Source of the DNA: a virus | Strand: one strand, 5' to 3' | Virus record (IMG/VR): IMGVR_UViG_3300021139_000043 | Coordinates: 1-40,612 of that record | Length of the DNA stretch: 40,612 nucleotides | Shown: piece after piece, positions 11,815 through 21,302 of the stretch | Layout: each line of letters starts with the position of its first letter | Numbering within the stretch: the stretch's first letter is position 1 | Made by a program: the position numbers and the translations under genes | The notes under the pieces: model-generated | The model's database searches: none | Seen by the model: only the letters and a program-made list of their open reading frames with translations | Told to the model about the DNA's origin: nothing

Positions 11815-11827
11815 GCTTTTTGCATGT
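11803..11827 (+). promoter_or_regulatory. Tandem TTTGCATGT operator-like repeats
   Basis: TTTGCATGT occurs at 11803-11811 and again at 11819-11827, 16 bp apart, over the -35 region of the leftward promoter. The same TTTGCAT core flanks both -10 boxes at 3645-3689. A shared operator for one of the phage repressors (Cro-like or XRE) is the simplest explanation, but short AT-rich motifs can recur by chance. Confidence 0.45.
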
Positions 11828-11867
11828 GAATAAGTTAGCTTTACCTAAAAATATTTGGGCTATTTTT

Positions 11868-11897
11868 TTGCACCGACATTAGTCTAGGTTTTATATA
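11868..11897 (+). promoter_or_regulatory. Probable rightward late promoter
   Basis: TTGCAC (11868-11873), an 18-base spacer and TATATA (11892-11897) lie about 120 bases before the XRE/TerL genes. It is the best sigma70-like candidate in the gap and diverges from the CsrA-operon promoter. Confidence 0.5.
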
Positions 11898-11920
11898 GAG
11901 TTTACGATTTTGTTCACAAA

Positions 11921-11945
11921 GTTATTAACAGAAAATGTTAATAAC
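11921..11945. promoter_or_regulatory. Perfect 9-bp inverted repeat before the XRE gene
   Basis: GTTATTAAC (11921-11929) and GTTAATAAC (11937-11945) form a perfect dyad with a 7-base centre, just after the probable late promoter. The size and symmetry suit an operator for a dimeric helix-turn-helix protein, most simply the XRE product encoded at 12021. The rest of the 11753-12020 gap holds nothing else I can name. Confidence 0.5.
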
Positions 11946-12020
11946 AGGTGGGTTTTTTCGGGACATTTTGGACAATAATAACTTTTAACGTACTGGCCTT
12001 AGTGGTCATTTGGGCAATAT

Positions 12021-12263
12021 GTGGTTGTTGATGATTTAAACACATGTTTTAATCTAAAAGAAATTAGAGAAAGGTTCGGCCTTAATCAAAAACAATTTGC
12101 AGACATTCTTTGTATTGAAACAAAAAGATACAAAAGATATGAAAGTGGAGAAACAGAAATACCCCGCGTTGTTTTTGAACTACTCAAATATAAGGTTTTC
12201 GAGCTACACTTCTGCTTAACTGAACTTCACTATAAAAAATATGCCGATTCCTTCAAGCCTTAA
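12021..12263 (+). CDS. XRE-family helix-turn-helix protein
   Basis: 80 residues from GTG 12021. [20 protein letters not shown] followed by [20 protein letters not shown] is a classic Cro/CI-type helix-turn-helix; the second half is short. It overlaps TerL by 23 bases and starts the late operon. Small XRE proteins just ahead of the terminase probably time late transcription. An ATG at 12019 exists in another frame and is not used. The non-ATG start is plausible, but no strong Shine-Dalgarno is visible. Confidence 0.75.
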   Translation: MVVDDLNTCFNLKEIRERFGLNQKQFADILCIETKRYKRYESGETEIPRVVFELLKYKVFELHFCLTELHYKKYADSFKP

Positions 12264-13872
12264 CTTTGATTTTAAAAATCCTGATTATCACGCGGTTAAT
12301 AAACATCGAATTTATACCTTGCAAAAAATAAGAGAAAACAAAGATTGCTTGCCTGCTCTTCGCGATTTTTATAGAAAGAATCCCGCGCAATTTATAATTG
12401 ACTGGGGAGTAACCGCCGACCCTAGAAACGTTGAGCGAGGATTGCCCGCAGTAATACCGTTCTTATTATTTCCCAAACAGGAAGAGTGGGTCATATGGTT
12501 CATGGAGCGTTGGAAAAATAGAGATCCAGGAATCACCGAGAAATCACGAGACCTTGGCTTAAGCTGGCTTACTCTTGCGGTTGCTTGCACTGTTTGCCTT
12601 TTTAATGACGGTGTTGTTGTTGGCTTTGGTTCTCGTAAAGAGGAATACGTCGACAAACGAGGAGACCCAAAAAGCTTGTTATTTAAAGCTAGGCAATTTG
12701 TTAAATATCTTCCTGTGGAGTTTCGCGGAGAATGGAACGAAGATAAACACGCCCCCTATATGCGAATAGAATTTCCCATGACTCAGTCAGTAATAACAGG
12801 TGAGGCAGGAGACAATATAGGCCGAGGTGCACGTAGTTCAATTTACATTGTAGACGAGTCCGCATGGTTGCCACGACCTGAGCTTGTAGACGCTGCTTTG
12901 TCTCAAACAACAAATTGTCGTCAAGATATAAGCACGCCGCGAGGCATGAACAACCCATTTGCAAGAAAACGCTTTAGCGGGAAAATTCCCGTATTCACTT
13001 TTCATTGGCGAGATGACCCAAGAAAAGACGACGCTTGGTATTTAAAACAATTAAATGATATTGATGATCCCGTAATTATTGCGCAAGAAATAGACCTAGA
13101 TTATAGCGCATCAATGGAAGGTATTTTAATTCCTGCCGTGTGGGTGCAAGCGTCTGTTGACGCTCATATCAAATTAAATATAACACCCAGTGGTATAAGA
13201 AAAATAGGTTTTGATATTGCAGACGAAGGCGCAGATAAAAACGCTGTCTGTATGCGTTATGGTATATCAATTGAATATCTTGAAGCATGGTCAGGTAAAG
13301 GTGCTGACATCTTTGAAAGCGTTGAAAAAGCAATTAGTTTAGCCGAACAATACGATTACGATTTAATTGATTATGACGCTGACGGTGTAGGGGCTGGCGC
13401 AAGAGGAGACGCTAAACGCATAAATGAAAAAAGAAAAATCGAAGGGTATCATGAAATAGAATTTTCTCCTTTTCGTGGTTCAGGCGAAGTTGTAGACCCA
13501 GAAGGAAACCCGTTTAAACTCACCAATGAATTAAATGAAAGAGGAAAAGGCAGAACAAACCAAGATTTTTTTTCAAACGCAAAAGCACAAGCGTGGTGGT
13601 CATTAAGAAAAAGATTCCAATTAACTTATCGCGCTGTTAACGGCCATAAAGATTATGCACCAGATGATTTGATAAGCATTCCAAGCACTTTAAATGATTA
13701 CAAAAAGCTAATAATTGAATTAAGCCAACCAACATATAAAGAAAGCGAAAGTACTGGTAAAATGATTGTCAACAAGAAACCCGAGGGCGCACGTTCCCCG
13801 AATATGGCCGATGCTGTTATGATAGCCTTTGCACCACTTAAGCCTAAACGTAGGAGTATATGGGATGTTTGA
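12241..13872 (+). CDS. terL: Terminase large subunit
   Basis: 543 residues. ATPase part: a degenerate Walker [10 protein letters not shown] (101-109), Walker [10 protein letters not shown] (201-209) and the STPRG coupling motif (231-235). RNase-H-like nuclease: [10 protein letters not shown] with Asp325, [10 protein letters not shown] with Asp379/381, and a C-terminal [10 protein letters not shown] Asp. It cuts concatemeric DNA and drives it into the prohead through the portal encoded directly downstream. It overlaps both the XRE gene and the portal. Unusually, the probable small subunit is not adjacent but near 32 kb. Confidence 0.95.
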   Translation: MPIPSSLNFDFKNPDYHAVNKHRIYTLQKIRENKDCLPALRDFYRKNPAQFIIDWGVTADPRNVERGLPAVIPFLLFPKQEEWVIWFMERWKNRDPGITEKSRDLGLSWLTLAVACTVCLFNDGVVVGFGSRKEEYVDKRGDPKSLLFKARQFVKYLPVEFRGEWNEDKHAPYMRIEFPMTQSVITGEAGDNIGRGARSSIYIVDESAWLPRPELVDAALSQTTNCRQDISTPRGMNNPFARKRFSGKIPVFTFHWRDDPRKDDAWYLKQLNDIDDPVIIAQEIDLDYSASMEGILIPAVWVQASVDAHIKLNITPSGIRKIGFDIADEGADKNAVCMRYGISIEYLEAWSGKGADIFESVEKAISLAEQYDYDLIDYDADGVGAGARGDAKRINEKRKIEGYHEIEFSPFRGSGEVVDPEGNPFKLTNELNERGKGRTNQDFFSNAKAQAWWSLRKRFQLTYRAVNGHKDYAPDDLISIPSTLNDYKKLIIELSQPTYKESESTGKMIVNKKPEGARSPNMADAVMIAFAPLKPKRRSIWDV

Positions 13873-15406
13873 TAAACTAAAAGGATTGTTTAAGCCTAAT
13901 GCTAAATTAAGCGAAGAGCCTAAAATAGAAAAGGCAGAACGCCCAAGGCAAGTATTTTTAACAGATGATTTGACCCAGCAAACCATTACTAATCAATTAG
14001 AATCTCGTTGGGAAAGCATATTTAAAAATTCTGTTCATCCCTCTATAGCTATGGATTCAGGAAAGCAAAAACCTACCTTTGCAATGGATAATCAGCTATC
14101 AACAAAACGAGCTTATTTCAATGAAGTTTTGCCAGAAGGTCAAATACTGTGGTACGCAAACCAATCTTTTATAGGGTATCAACTGTGTTCTTTGCTAGCT
14201 CAACAATGGTTGGTATCTAAGTGTTGTCTAATGCCCGCAAAAGATGCAACCCGTAATGGCTATGAAATAACGGTTAACTCTGGGTCTGATGAAGTACAAC
14301 CCGAAGTATTAGATTACATTCGAAAAGCTGATGTGCGTTTTGCTTTAAACAAAAACCTAATTCAATTTGTTCAAATGGGTAGAGTGTTTGGAATCCGTCA
14401 TGCAATGTTTATTGTAGAAAGCGACGACCCCGATTATTATTTAAAGCCTTTTAATCCTGATGGTGTCATGCCAGGAAGTTACAAAGGAATATCACAAATA
14501 GATCCTTATTGGATAACTCCACAATTAGATGCGGACGCAGCGGGAAACCCTGCCGCCATAGATTTTTACGAACCTACTTGGTGGGTAATAAATGGCAAGC
14601 CAGTACATAGAACACATTTAGTTATTTTTAGAACCGAAGAAGTCAGCGACATTTTAAAACCGTCTTATATTTTTGGGGGTGTACCAATCCCTCAAAAAAT
14701 CGCAGAGCGAGTATATGCAGCGGAAAGAACGGCCAATGAGGCCCCAATGCTTGCTTTAACAAAACGCGCTGATGTAATGAAAATTGACTTAGCACAAGCC
14801 GCCGCCAATCCATCAAATGTTGCTCAAAGATTAAATGAATATGTTGCTAGACGAAATAACTACGGCGTTAAGCTTATTGGTCTGGAAGATGATTACCAAC
14901 AGTTTGACACGTCATTAGCTGATTTAGACGCGGTAATTATGACGCAATATCAAATTGTCGCTGCTGCTGCTAACGTACCGGCTGTTAAACTTTTAGGAAC
15001 ATCACCTAAAGGATTCAATACAACTGGAGAGTTTGAAGAAGCAAACTATCATGAGGAGTTGGAAAGCATACAGAGACATGATTTAACCCCGTTAATTGAA
15101 AGGCATCATTTGTTATTGATTCGCTCAGAAGTCGCGCCCGAATTTAACATACAACCTTTTCATACAACCGTTACATGGAATCCATTAGATGCTATGACAG
15201 CTAAAGAGCTTGCAGAGCTTAACAAAATTAAAGCGGATACAGCGGCTGTACTAATGCAAGCAGGGGCAATTGATGGTCATGACGAAAGAGAGAGAATTGC
15301 GGCTGACCCAGATAGCGGATACAACGGATTGCTTGTTGATGAAGAGTTTACAGAATCTCACGGCAATGAAGTGGAAAGCGATTTAGGCGGTTCGGAGTTT
15401 GACTAA
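13865..15406 (+). CDS. Portal protein (DUF1073 family)
   Basis: 513 residues from ATG 13865. AGGAG (13852-13856) and overlap with the TerL stop decide this start over 13829. The block [20 protein letters not shown] followed by [12 protein letters not shown] is diagnostic of DUF1073 portals, and [20 protein letters not shown] is the conserved crown-side segment. It forms the dodecameric ring at the head vertex that docks terminase and the neck. DUF1073 proteins are sometimes labelled 'anti-CBASS Acb1 family' in databases; location and length make this one a portal. Confidence 0.9.
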   Translation: MFDKLKGLFKPNAKLSEEPKIEKAERPRQVFLTDDLTQQTITNQLESRWESIFKNSVHPSIAMDSGKQKPTFAMDNQLSTKRAYFNEVLPEGQILWYANQSFIGYQLCSLLAQQWLVSKCCLMPAKDATRNGYEITVNSGSDEVQPEVLDYIRKADVRFALNKNLIQFVQMGRVFGIRHAMFIVESDDPDYYLKPFNPDGVMPGSYKGISQIDPYWITPQLDADAAGNPAAIDFYEPTWWVINGKPVHRTHLVIFRTEEVSDILKPSYIFGGVPIPQKIAERVYAAERTANEAPMLALTKRADVMKIDLAQAAANPSNVAQRLNEYVARRNNYGVKLIGLEDDYQQFDTSLADLDAVIMTQYQIVAAAANVPAVKLLGTSPKGFNTTGEFEEANYHEELESIQRHDLTPLIERHHLLLIRSEVAPEFNIQPFHTTVTWNPLDAMTAKELAELNKIKADTAAVLMQAGAIDGHDERERIAADPDSGYNGLLVDEEFTESHGNEVESDLGGSEFD

Positions 15407-16296
15407 TGCCTAAGAGTCCGCCTCTAACAAAGAAAAAACTAGCATGGGCAAGAAATAGAAACGTAAATTTACGTGGCACTAATCTAGCCCATAATGCCGC
15501 TCTTGAAGATAAGTATGCTAGAGAATTGCAAAAGTTAACGCGACAAATGACTAATGAAGTAAAAAAAGAAATTACAAAATTATTTAAAGACGAATCAGCA
15601 AAAGAATTTATTAAAAATCAAAAAAAAGTTGCTGCTGTTGATGCTAATGTAGGCTCTCAGGCAAGAATATTGCTTAATTATTTAACAGATAAATTTACTA
15701 AATTATTTTCAAGTAAAGCTAAAACAATATCTGAAAAAATGTTTGAAGGAATAGACAAAGTAAGCACCTCTAATTTGCATTCAAGTTTAAAGCAATTGAG
15801 CGGTGGACTATCTCTTAAAACAAGCATAGTTCCTAAAGGATTTGAAGATATAGCAAGTGCCACAATAGCTGAAAATGTTTCTTTAATTAAATCTATACCA
15901 GAAAAATATTTAAACGATGTTACTGGTTCTGTAATGCGCTCAATTACACAAGGCAAAGGATTGTCGGATTTAATCCCGCAAATACAAAAATATGATGGAC
16001 AAAGTTACAGAAGAGCCAAGTTAATAGCTTTAGATCAAACGAGAAAAGCGTACAATACTATCAACAAGCAAAGATTGACTTCATTAGGAGTTAAAAAATT
16101 TGAATGGCTTCACACTGCCGGTTCTGCTTCTCCTCGTGAATCGCATCAAAAAATTGATGGCCATATTTTTACCTTTGAACATTTGGAAGCAGAGCAAGCC
16201 GCTTTAGGAGTTCCGATACAAGATAGGGGCTTACCCTCTATACCTCCTAATTGCAGATGTACTATACTACCTATAATTGATTTCGATGATGAATAG
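15406..16296 (+). CDS. Mu-F/SPP1 gp7-like minor head protein
   Basis: 296 residues starting on the last base of the portal stop. A long helical N-terminal half is followed by the family core: RRAKLIALDQTRKAYNTINK, FEWLHTAGSASPRESHQKID, and the Cys-containing PPNCRCTILPI at the end. Proteins of this family associate with portal and scaffold in the prohead and may be ejected with DNA. The usual gene order portal-MuF-protease/scaffold is kept. Confidence 0.9.
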   Translation: MPKSPPLTKKKLAWARNRNVNLRGTNLAHNAALEDKYARELQKLTRQMTNEVKKEITKLFKDESAKEFIKNQKKVAAVDANVGSQARILLNYLTDKFTKLFSSKAKTISEKMFEGIDKVSTSNLHSSLKQLSGGLSLKTSIVPKGFEDIASATIAENVSLIKSIPEKYLNDVTGSVMRSITQGKGLSDLIPQIQKYDGQSYRRAKLIALDQTRKAYNTINKQRLTSLGVKKFEWLHTAGSASPRESHQKIDGHIFTFEHLEAEQAALGVPIQDRGLPSIPPNCRCTILPIIDFDDE

Positions 16297-16304
16297 AAAT
16301 AAAA

Positions 16305-16343
16305 AGGTATAACTTAAGTATAAAACATTTAAAGTTTATACCT
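16305..16343. other. Inverted repeat in the gap after the Mu-F-like gene
   Basis: AGGTATAA (16305-16312) and TTATACCT (16336-16343) pair perfectly around a 23-base loop that contains TTAAGTATAA. The same 10-mer appears in the gap at 32048-32057. It may be an mRNA-processing or weak termination hairpin, or part of an internal late promoter. Confidence 0.35.
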
Positions 16344-16385
16344 ATTCAATAAGAAGATAGCAACAAACAAACGGAGTTTGTAACT

Positions 16386-17798
16386 ATGCCATTAATAAAA
16401 GGCAAGTCAGATAAAGCTAGGTCACAAAACATAGCAGAGCTTATAAACTCAGGTTACGATCCTAAACAAGCCGCAGCGATTGCTTATTCAACACAAAGAG
16501 AAGCAAAAGCAAATGATGCCGTAAGCTCGCGAGAATATGATGTTAACGGGTGGCCAGAAATAAAAGGGAATCCAATATCTAAAGTTGGTGTATTCCCTTA
16601 TTCGGGGGCGCAAATAGGTAGCCCAGAACTCGAACCCGATAAAATCTATATGGTTTATCGTCCAGAAGCCGAACTGTCAGACCCTCAAACAATAGAATCT
16701 TTTAAATTATTACCCTTCACCGATGAACACGCCATGCTAGGTTCAACTGACGAGGGGCTTTTGCCAGCGGAAAGAAAAGGAATCCACGGAGTAGTGGGAG
16801 AAGATGTTTACTTTGATGATGGTTACTTAAAAGCAAACATAAAAGTATTTTCCGAAGAGCTAGCAAATTTAATGAACCAAGGTAAAAAAGAATTATCGAT
16901 CGGTTATCGGTGCTTGTACGATATCACGCCAGGTGTATATAATGGTCAAAGATATGATGCCATTCAGCGAGAAATCAGAGGTAATCATCTAGCTTTGGTT
17001 GAAGAAGGCCGCTCGGGTCATGATGTAGCCGTACTCGATAACTTTAAATTCACAATGGACACCAGGGAGTTAATTATGCCGGATTATGAAAAACCCGACT
17101 CTATGCTCGAAGAAGAAATCAAAGCCGAAAAAGCAACAGAACGTTTTGAGGCCGATGACGAAATGAGCTTAGAAGAATGCGCGAAAATGATTAAAGAGCT
17201 ACAAGCCAAAGTTTCTAAGATGATGGCTGCTGAAAAATCAGAAGCTGAAATCATGCAAGACGAAGAAAACGAAGGCATGAAAGAATTGTCTAAAAAAGCC
17301 GCAGAAGAAGGCGACGCAAAAGACATTATGCCCGATGAATTTGTCAACAAAGCTGAAGTGACCGATGATGACGAAGACCCATCGGAAATGGAAAGCGAAC
17401 GAAAGGAAAGAGAACTAATGCGTGATGAAGAAATGTCAAAACGCGAAGGCGAATATTCAAAGCCTGGCGCAATGGATGCAAAACTAAAAGAACTTACACG
17501 CGAAGTAATGGATATGAAGAAAACTCGTACCAAAGCTTTGTTACGTGAAATTTCTCGCCGTGACGCATTGGCACAAAAATTATCACAGCATATTGGAACT
17601 TTTGACCATTCAGAAAAAACAATGGCGGAAGTAGCACAATACGGAATTAAAAAACTTGGTTTGCGTTGTAAGCCAGGACACGAAGAGTCTGTATTAGCTG
17701 GTTATTTGGCTGCTGCTAGAGCTAGTCGCGTAGCATTAGCGCAAGATTCAGCTTTTAAATCAAGCTCAATTGATGCGTACTTACAAGGAGTGAAATAA
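16386..17798 (+). CDS. DUF2213 prohead protease fused to scaffold
   Basis: 470 residues. The N-terminus ([20 protein letters not shown]) is the short 'KQAAAIAY' helix typical of these proteins. Residues about 45-215 form the DUF2213 domain ([50 protein letters not shown]), with His118/Ser and His in the HAM and NHLA segments as candidate protease residues. The last 250 residues are a highly charged, Glu/Lys/Met-rich coiled coil (scaffold). It should guide capsid assembly and mature it by cleavage. It lies just before cement and capsid genes, with an 89-base gap upstream. Confidence 0.85.
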   Translation: MPLIKGKSDKARSQNIAELINSGYDPKQAAAIAYSTQREAKANDAVSSREYDVNGWPEIKGNPISKVGVFPYSGAQIGSPELEPDKIYMVYRPEAELSDPQTIESFKLLPFTDEHAMLGSTDEGLLPAERKGIHGVVGEDVYFDDGYLKANIKVFSEELANLMNQGKKELSIGYRCLYDITPGVYNGQRYDAIQREIRGNHLALVEEGRSGHDVAVLDNFKFTMDTRELIMPDYEKPDSMLEEEIKAEKATERFEADDEMSLEECAKMIKELQAKVSKMMAAEKSEAEIMQDEENEGMKELSKKAAEEGDAKDIMPDEFVNKAEVTDDDEDPSEMESERKERELMRDEEMSKREGEYSKPGAMDAKLKELTREVMDMKKTRTKALLREISRRDALAQKLSQHIGTFDHSEKTMAEVAQYGIKKLGLRCKPGHEESVLAGYLAAARASRVALAQDSAFKSSSIDAYLQGVK

Positions 17799-17800
17799 TT

Positions 17801-18322
17801 ATGGGCTTTCAAAATACAGTTTATATTGAGCTAGGCTCTGGTGTACCTGGTGAAATGTTTAACGATTCACCGTGGATTGTTGAAAGTTATACAATCAACA
17901 GTGCTTTAGCCTCTTACAACGTAATCGGTGCAACTGCTTGTACCGTTACTTCAGAAGGTTTTTGTCAAGCTGGTTCAGGTGGTACTTATGGTTTTGCTGG
18001 TATTCTAGTTGATCCAAAAGATATCGCTTTGTTTGGTGCTGGCGGTATTCCATTAGCTCCAACTTTGGTTGTTCCTAATTTCTCAATTGTTGAATGTGCG
18101 ACAGCAGGTAAATTCTTTGTTACATTGCCAGGTGCTGCAAATATTGGCGATTATGTAATATATGACAACACGACCGGTGCATTATCAACAATTAGCCCAA
18201 CAACTCCTTTACCAGTCGGTAAATCATTTGCTAATGCTGTTGTTGATTTTTACCAAGTTGGGGGCGCAGGTTTGGCAGTTATTAATATGTCTCAAACCTT
18301 TATTATTCCACAACCGGCCTAA
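17801..18322 (+). CDS. Head decoration (structural cement) protein
   Basis: 173 residues, Gly/Ala/Val-rich and beta-rich (GFAGILVDPKDIALFGAGG, AGKFFVTLPGAANIGDYVIY, VDFYQVGGAGLAVINMSQTF). This resembles the cement proteins that lie between scaffold and capsid genes in DUF2184-capsid phages. It would sit on the outer capsid surface and stabilise the expanded shell. The start is 2 bases after the protease/scaffold stop, with AAGGAGTG overlapping that gene's end. Assigned mainly by gene order and composition. Confidence 0.7.
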   Translation: MGFQNTVYIELGSGVPGEMFNDSPWIVESYTINSALASYNVIGATACTVTSEGFCQAGSGGTYGFAGILVDPKDIALFGAGGIPLAPTLVVPNFSIVECATAGKFFVTLPGAANIGDYVIYDNTTGALSTISPTTPLPVGKSFANAVVDFYQVGGAGLAVINMSQTFIIPQPA

Positions 18323-18337
18323 CTAATATAAGGACTT

Positions 18338-19459
18338 ATGATCATGCACGTACAAAAAGAACGTTCCTATATCAGCGGACGAAAAATCACAGCGTTAGAC
18401 AATTTTGACGTAACACAATATGAAGGGTTAAACAAAATTGGTATTAACCTTAATAGACATGCCGTTAAAATGATGATGGACGGAAGACAAGCTATTGACC
18501 GTATGTATGGTATGGATGCTTTGCAACCTACTGTAACAACCGGAAGCGTTGGCACACCTGTACAGTTCTTACAGGAATGGTTGCCAGGATTTGTTTTCGT
18601 TATCACTGCCGCTCGTAAAATCGATGAATTTATCGGTATTTTGAATACCGGTTCATGGGAAGACGAACAAGTCGTTCAAGGCATTTTAGAACGTACCGGT
18701 GTAACATTGCCTTACGGGGATTATACCAACGTTCCGCTTTCTTCTTGGAACACAAACTTTAACTACAGAACTGTAGTTCGGTTTGAGGAAGGAATGAAAG
18801 TAGGCGTGTTGGAATCTGCGCGAGCTGCAAGACTTCGCGTTGATGACCAAGGTATGAAACGAGAAGCTGCCGCTCTTGCTCTTGAAATTACACGTAACCT
18901 AGTAGGTTTCAATGGTTTCAATGCTGGCGATAACAACACTTACGGATTTTTGAACGATCCAGGTTTAGGTGCTTATGTTCAAGTATCAACCGGTGTTGGT
19001 GGTTATTTGTGGTCACAAAAGACTTTCTTAGAAATCTGCCGCGATATCCGCACCGCAATTGTTGCTCTTCGTACGCAATCACAAGATACGATTGATCCTG
19101 AAACAGTAGATTTGACTTTAGCAGTAGCAACAAACTCTGTTGACTGGCTATCTACAACTTCAGATTTTGGTATCTCTGTACGTGATTGGCTAAAACAAGC
19201 ATATCCACGAATTCGCGTAGTAAGTGCTCCTCAGTTGAACGGAGCTTATTCTAGCGATAACGTATTTTATTTGTATGCTGATGTTATCCAAGATATGAGT
19301 ACAGACGGTGGCCGAGTATGGATTCAACCAGTACCTACAAAGTTCCAAGTATTGGGCGTTCAGCAATTGGCAAAAGCTTATGAGGAAGATTACTCAAACG
19401 CTACCGCTGGGGCTATGTGTAAACGTCCTTATGCTGTAGTACGTTATTATCATATTTAA
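18338..19459 (+). CDS. Major capsid protein (DUF2184 type)
   Basis: 373 residues matching the DUF2184 capsid family: VTTGSVGTPVQFLQEWLPGF, TAARKIDEFIGILNTGSWED, EGMKVGVLESARAARL and NTYGFLNDPGLGAY. An HK97-fold shell protein. Start at ATG 18338 after AAGGAC; a second ATG two codons on is possible. A strong Rho-independent terminator follows directly, which should make this the end of the most abundant late transcript and keep tail genes lower. Confidence 0.92.
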   Translation: MIMHVQKERSYISGRKITALDNFDVTQYEGLNKIGINLNRHAVKMMMDGRQAIDRMYGMDALQPTVTTGSVGTPVQFLQEWLPGFVFVITAARKIDEFIGILNTGSWEDEQVVQGILERTGVTLPYGDYTNVPLSSWNTNFNYRTVVRFEEGMKVGVLESARAARLRVDDQGMKREAAALALEITRNLVGFNGFNAGDNNTYGFLNDPGLGAYVQVSTGVGGYLWSQKTFLEICRDIRTAIVALRTQSQDTIDPETVDLTLAVATNSVDWLSTTSDFGISVRDWLKQAYPRIRVVSAPQLNGAYSSDNVFYLYADVIQDMSTDGGRVWIQPVPTKFQVLGVQQLAKAYEEDYSNATAGAMCKRPYAVVRYYHI

Positions 19460-19483
19460 CGTTTAAAGTTTCCTCGATTAATT

Positions 19484-19522
19484 AATGACGCTATACTGAA
19501 TAAGTTAGCGTCATTTTTTTTT
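19484..19522 (+). terminator. Strong Rho-independent terminator after the capsid gene
   Basis: AATGACGCTA (19484-19493) and TAGCGTCATT (19506-19515) form a perfect 10-bp stem with a 12-base loop, running into nine Ts (19514-19522). It is the best terminator in the window. Located between capsid and tail genes of one operon, it probably attenuates rather than blocks. Confidence 0.9.
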
Positions 19523-19536
19523 GGAGATTATTTGTT

Positions 19537-19938
19537 ATGACTTATTATGTGTACAGTACTGCTACTTGCTCAGGGACTTATATTTGTTATGAAGACAACC
19601 CAAAAGCTGATATTGCAGTGCCTAAGAGATGGCCAAACGGCGAACCCATGAAAGTAACCATACAAGGTGGTCACGGTGTAGCCAATAAACATTTTGTTAC
19701 GCCTAAAGGAGTTGTGACCGCAGTTACTGATCAAGAATTTGAAATGCTACAACAAAATCCAGATTTCAAAAGACATGTTGACGCTGGGTTTTTAAGCTAT
19801 GATAAGAAGAAAGTTGATCCAGAAAAGAAGGCTGCAAACATGGCCCCTAAAGATGGATCGGCACCTTTAACACCTAAAGATTTTGAAGAAAGCGCAAATA
19901 GCTCTAGCGAAAACAAAATCTATAAGAAAAAGGCGTAA
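19537..19938 (+). CDS. Hypothetical head-region protein, 133 aa
   Basis: GGAGATT precedes the ATG, downstream of the capsid terminator. The N-terminal 80 residues look like a compact beta/alpha domain (YVYSTATCSGTYICYEDNPK, HGVANKHFVTPKGVVTAVTD, EFEMLQQNPDFKRHVDAGF). The last 50 residues are Lys/Ser-rich and disordered, ending YKKKA. The position between capsid and DUF4054 connector suggests a minor head or vertex protein. Not recognised with confidence. Confidence 0.65.
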   Translation: MTYYVYSTATCSGTYICYEDNPKADIAVPKRWPNGEPMKVTIQGGHGVANKHFVTPKGVVTAVTDQEFEMLQQNPDFKRHVDAGFLSYDKKKVDPEKKAANMAPKDGSAPLTPKDFEESANSSSENKIYKKKA

Positions 19939-19941
19939 ATT

Positions 19942-20397
19942 ATGGCGAGTCCCGCAATTATTACCTTTGACTATGCTTCCTTTATTGCACAGATTCCGCA
20001 ATATTCAGACCCAATTTTATACCCAGAAGCTGCCGTACAAGCTTATTGGAATACGGCTGTAAACTATGTATCTAATATTGGAAACTTTGGAGTTATACAA
20101 GGTAGTGCGAGACAATGCGCTTTAAACTGGATGACCGCCCACTTAATATTTATTTCAAATTTAGCTACTGCAAAACAAGTTCCCTCGTTAATGCAGAATG
20201 CTACAATTGCAAAAATAAGTATTGGTGTTACGCCCCCACCATTACCTAATCAATGGCAATGGTGGCTTGATTTATCACCATATGGGCAACAACTTCTTGC
20301 CCAATTGCAAAGTCAAACAGCAGGTGGTTTTTTTGTTGCTGGCCCATATCCTGGCATTCAAGGATTCGCGCCAACTTTTGGTTTTGGTGGTTATTAA
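19942..20397 (+). CDS. DUF4054 head-completion (connector) protein
   Basis: 151 residues. FDYASFIAQIPQYSDPILYP followed by VQAYWNTAVNYVSN, and CALNWMTAHLIFISNLATA, match DUF4054, the helical head-tail connector that binds the portal (gp6/gp15-like). A Pro/Gly-rich tail ends GFAPTFGFGGY. It lies 3 bases after the preceding stop and overlaps the next ATG by one base. Confidence 0.85.
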   Translation: MASPAIITFDYASFIAQIPQYSDPILYPEAAVQAYWNTAVNYVSNIGNFGVIQGSARQCALNWMTAHLIFISNLATAKQVPSLMQNATIAKISIGVTPPPLPNQWQWWLDLSPYGQQLLAQLQSQTAGGFFVAGPYPGIQGFAPTFGFGGY

Positions 20398-20918
20398 TGA
20401 GTACTAAACTAGAAATCAGCGCAGATGCTAAAAAAATACTAGAATCTATAAAAAAGGCTCATAGTAAAAGCGTCAAAGTTGGTTGGTTTGAAGGTTTAAC
20501 TTATGATGACAAAGACAAAACTCCAGTCGCAGCAGTTGCGGCACAAAATGAATTCGGGAACCCGTCTAAAAACATCCCCGCCCGTCCTTTTTTAAGACCT
20601 ACCATAATTCGAGAAGAAAATAACTGGATTAAAATAGCAGAAAAAGGCGCGGGTGAATTTTTGAAAGGAAAACAAACTATTGATGGCGTGCTTGAACTTT
20701 TAGGACGGAGAGCCGTTGGAGACGTGCAAAGGTCAATAAGACAAGTTTATAGCCCTGCACTTAAAGAACAAACAATATTGGCACGAATACAAAAAAGCAA
20801 AAGATTGTCAAAAATCACAGGCCAAATTGGTTATAAAGCATTAGGTAATATAACCAAGCCCTTAGTTGATACTGGGCATATGATAAGTACTGTTAGCTAT
20901 GAATTGTCGGACGAATAA
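20397..20918 (+). CDS. Neck/tail-completion protein (HK97 gp10-like)
   Basis: 173 residues. The signature VGWFEGLTYDDKDKTPVAAV followed by AAQNEFGNPSKNIPARPFLR is shared by phage virion-morphogenesis and tail-completion proteins of the gp10/HK97 kind. The middle part is helical (RAVGDVQRSIRQVYSPALKE) and the end is DTGHMISTVSYEL, where family members close the fold. It joins head connector and tail. It shares one base with the upstream stop. Confidence 0.8.
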   Translation: MSTKLEISADAKKILESIKKAHSKSVKVGWFEGLTYDDKDKTPVAAVAAQNEFGNPSKNIPARPFLRPTIIREENNWIKIAEKGAGEFLKGKQTIDGVLELLGRRAVGDVQRSIRQVYSPALKEQTILARIQKSKRLSKITGQIGYKALGNITKPLVDTGHMISTVSYELSDE

Positions 20919-20921
20919 AAA

Positions 20922-21302
20922 ATGAATCCAGGAATTCCAGGAAGTAACATTTTAAACATGGCGTTTAGGTTAATAAACCAAAACACCGTTACCTATTATC
21001 GGTATGTATCAAGAACACTAAATGCTATTGGCCAAGATGTAACAAGCTATGATTTAGGAACGCCAATAATGGGAAGTTTTCAGCCTGTAGAAAGAAGCAT
21101 GTACGAAGCTTTAGGATTGGACTTTCAAAAAAGTTATTACTACTTTTATGTGTCAAGTGATTTTATTGACGTTGGACGAGATGTATCGGGCGATCAAATT
21201 GCATTTAATGGCAGACGTTTTCAATGCCAATCAAATGAAGAATGGTTCCAAATTGACGGATGGCAACAGGTGCTTTGCGTTGACATAGGGGCTAACTCAT
21301 GA
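20922..21302 (+). CDS. Head-tail stopper/collar protein
   Basis: 126 residues with a short linker and a beta-rich domain: VTYYRYVSRTLNAIGQDVTS, GSFQPVERSMYEALGLDFQK, GDQIAFNGRRFQCQSNEEWF, GWQQVLCVDIG. The 'QPV...Y..LGLD..K.Y..FY' pattern and the strand pattern are those of collar or stopper proteins found between gp10-like and terminator genes in similar phages. It overlaps the next gene (ATGA, 21299-21302). Confidence 0.7.
   Translation: MNPGIPGSNILNMAFRLINQNTVTYYRYVSRTLNAIGQDVTSYDLGTPIMGSFQPVERSMYEALGLDFQKSYYYFYVSSDFIDVGRDVSGDQIAFNGRRFQCQSNEEWFQIDGWQQVLCVDIGANS

Noticed and set aside
13865-15406. Anti-CBASS (Acb1) defence inhibitor
   Set aside because: Database labels for DUF1073 can suggest this, but the length, position between TerL and the Mu-F-like gene, and conserved portal blocks indicate the portal.
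17084-17533. Leftward 149-codon ORF opposite the scaffold region
   Set aside because: Its Ser-rich product is the mirror of Glu/Lys-rich scaffold codons; a known artefact.
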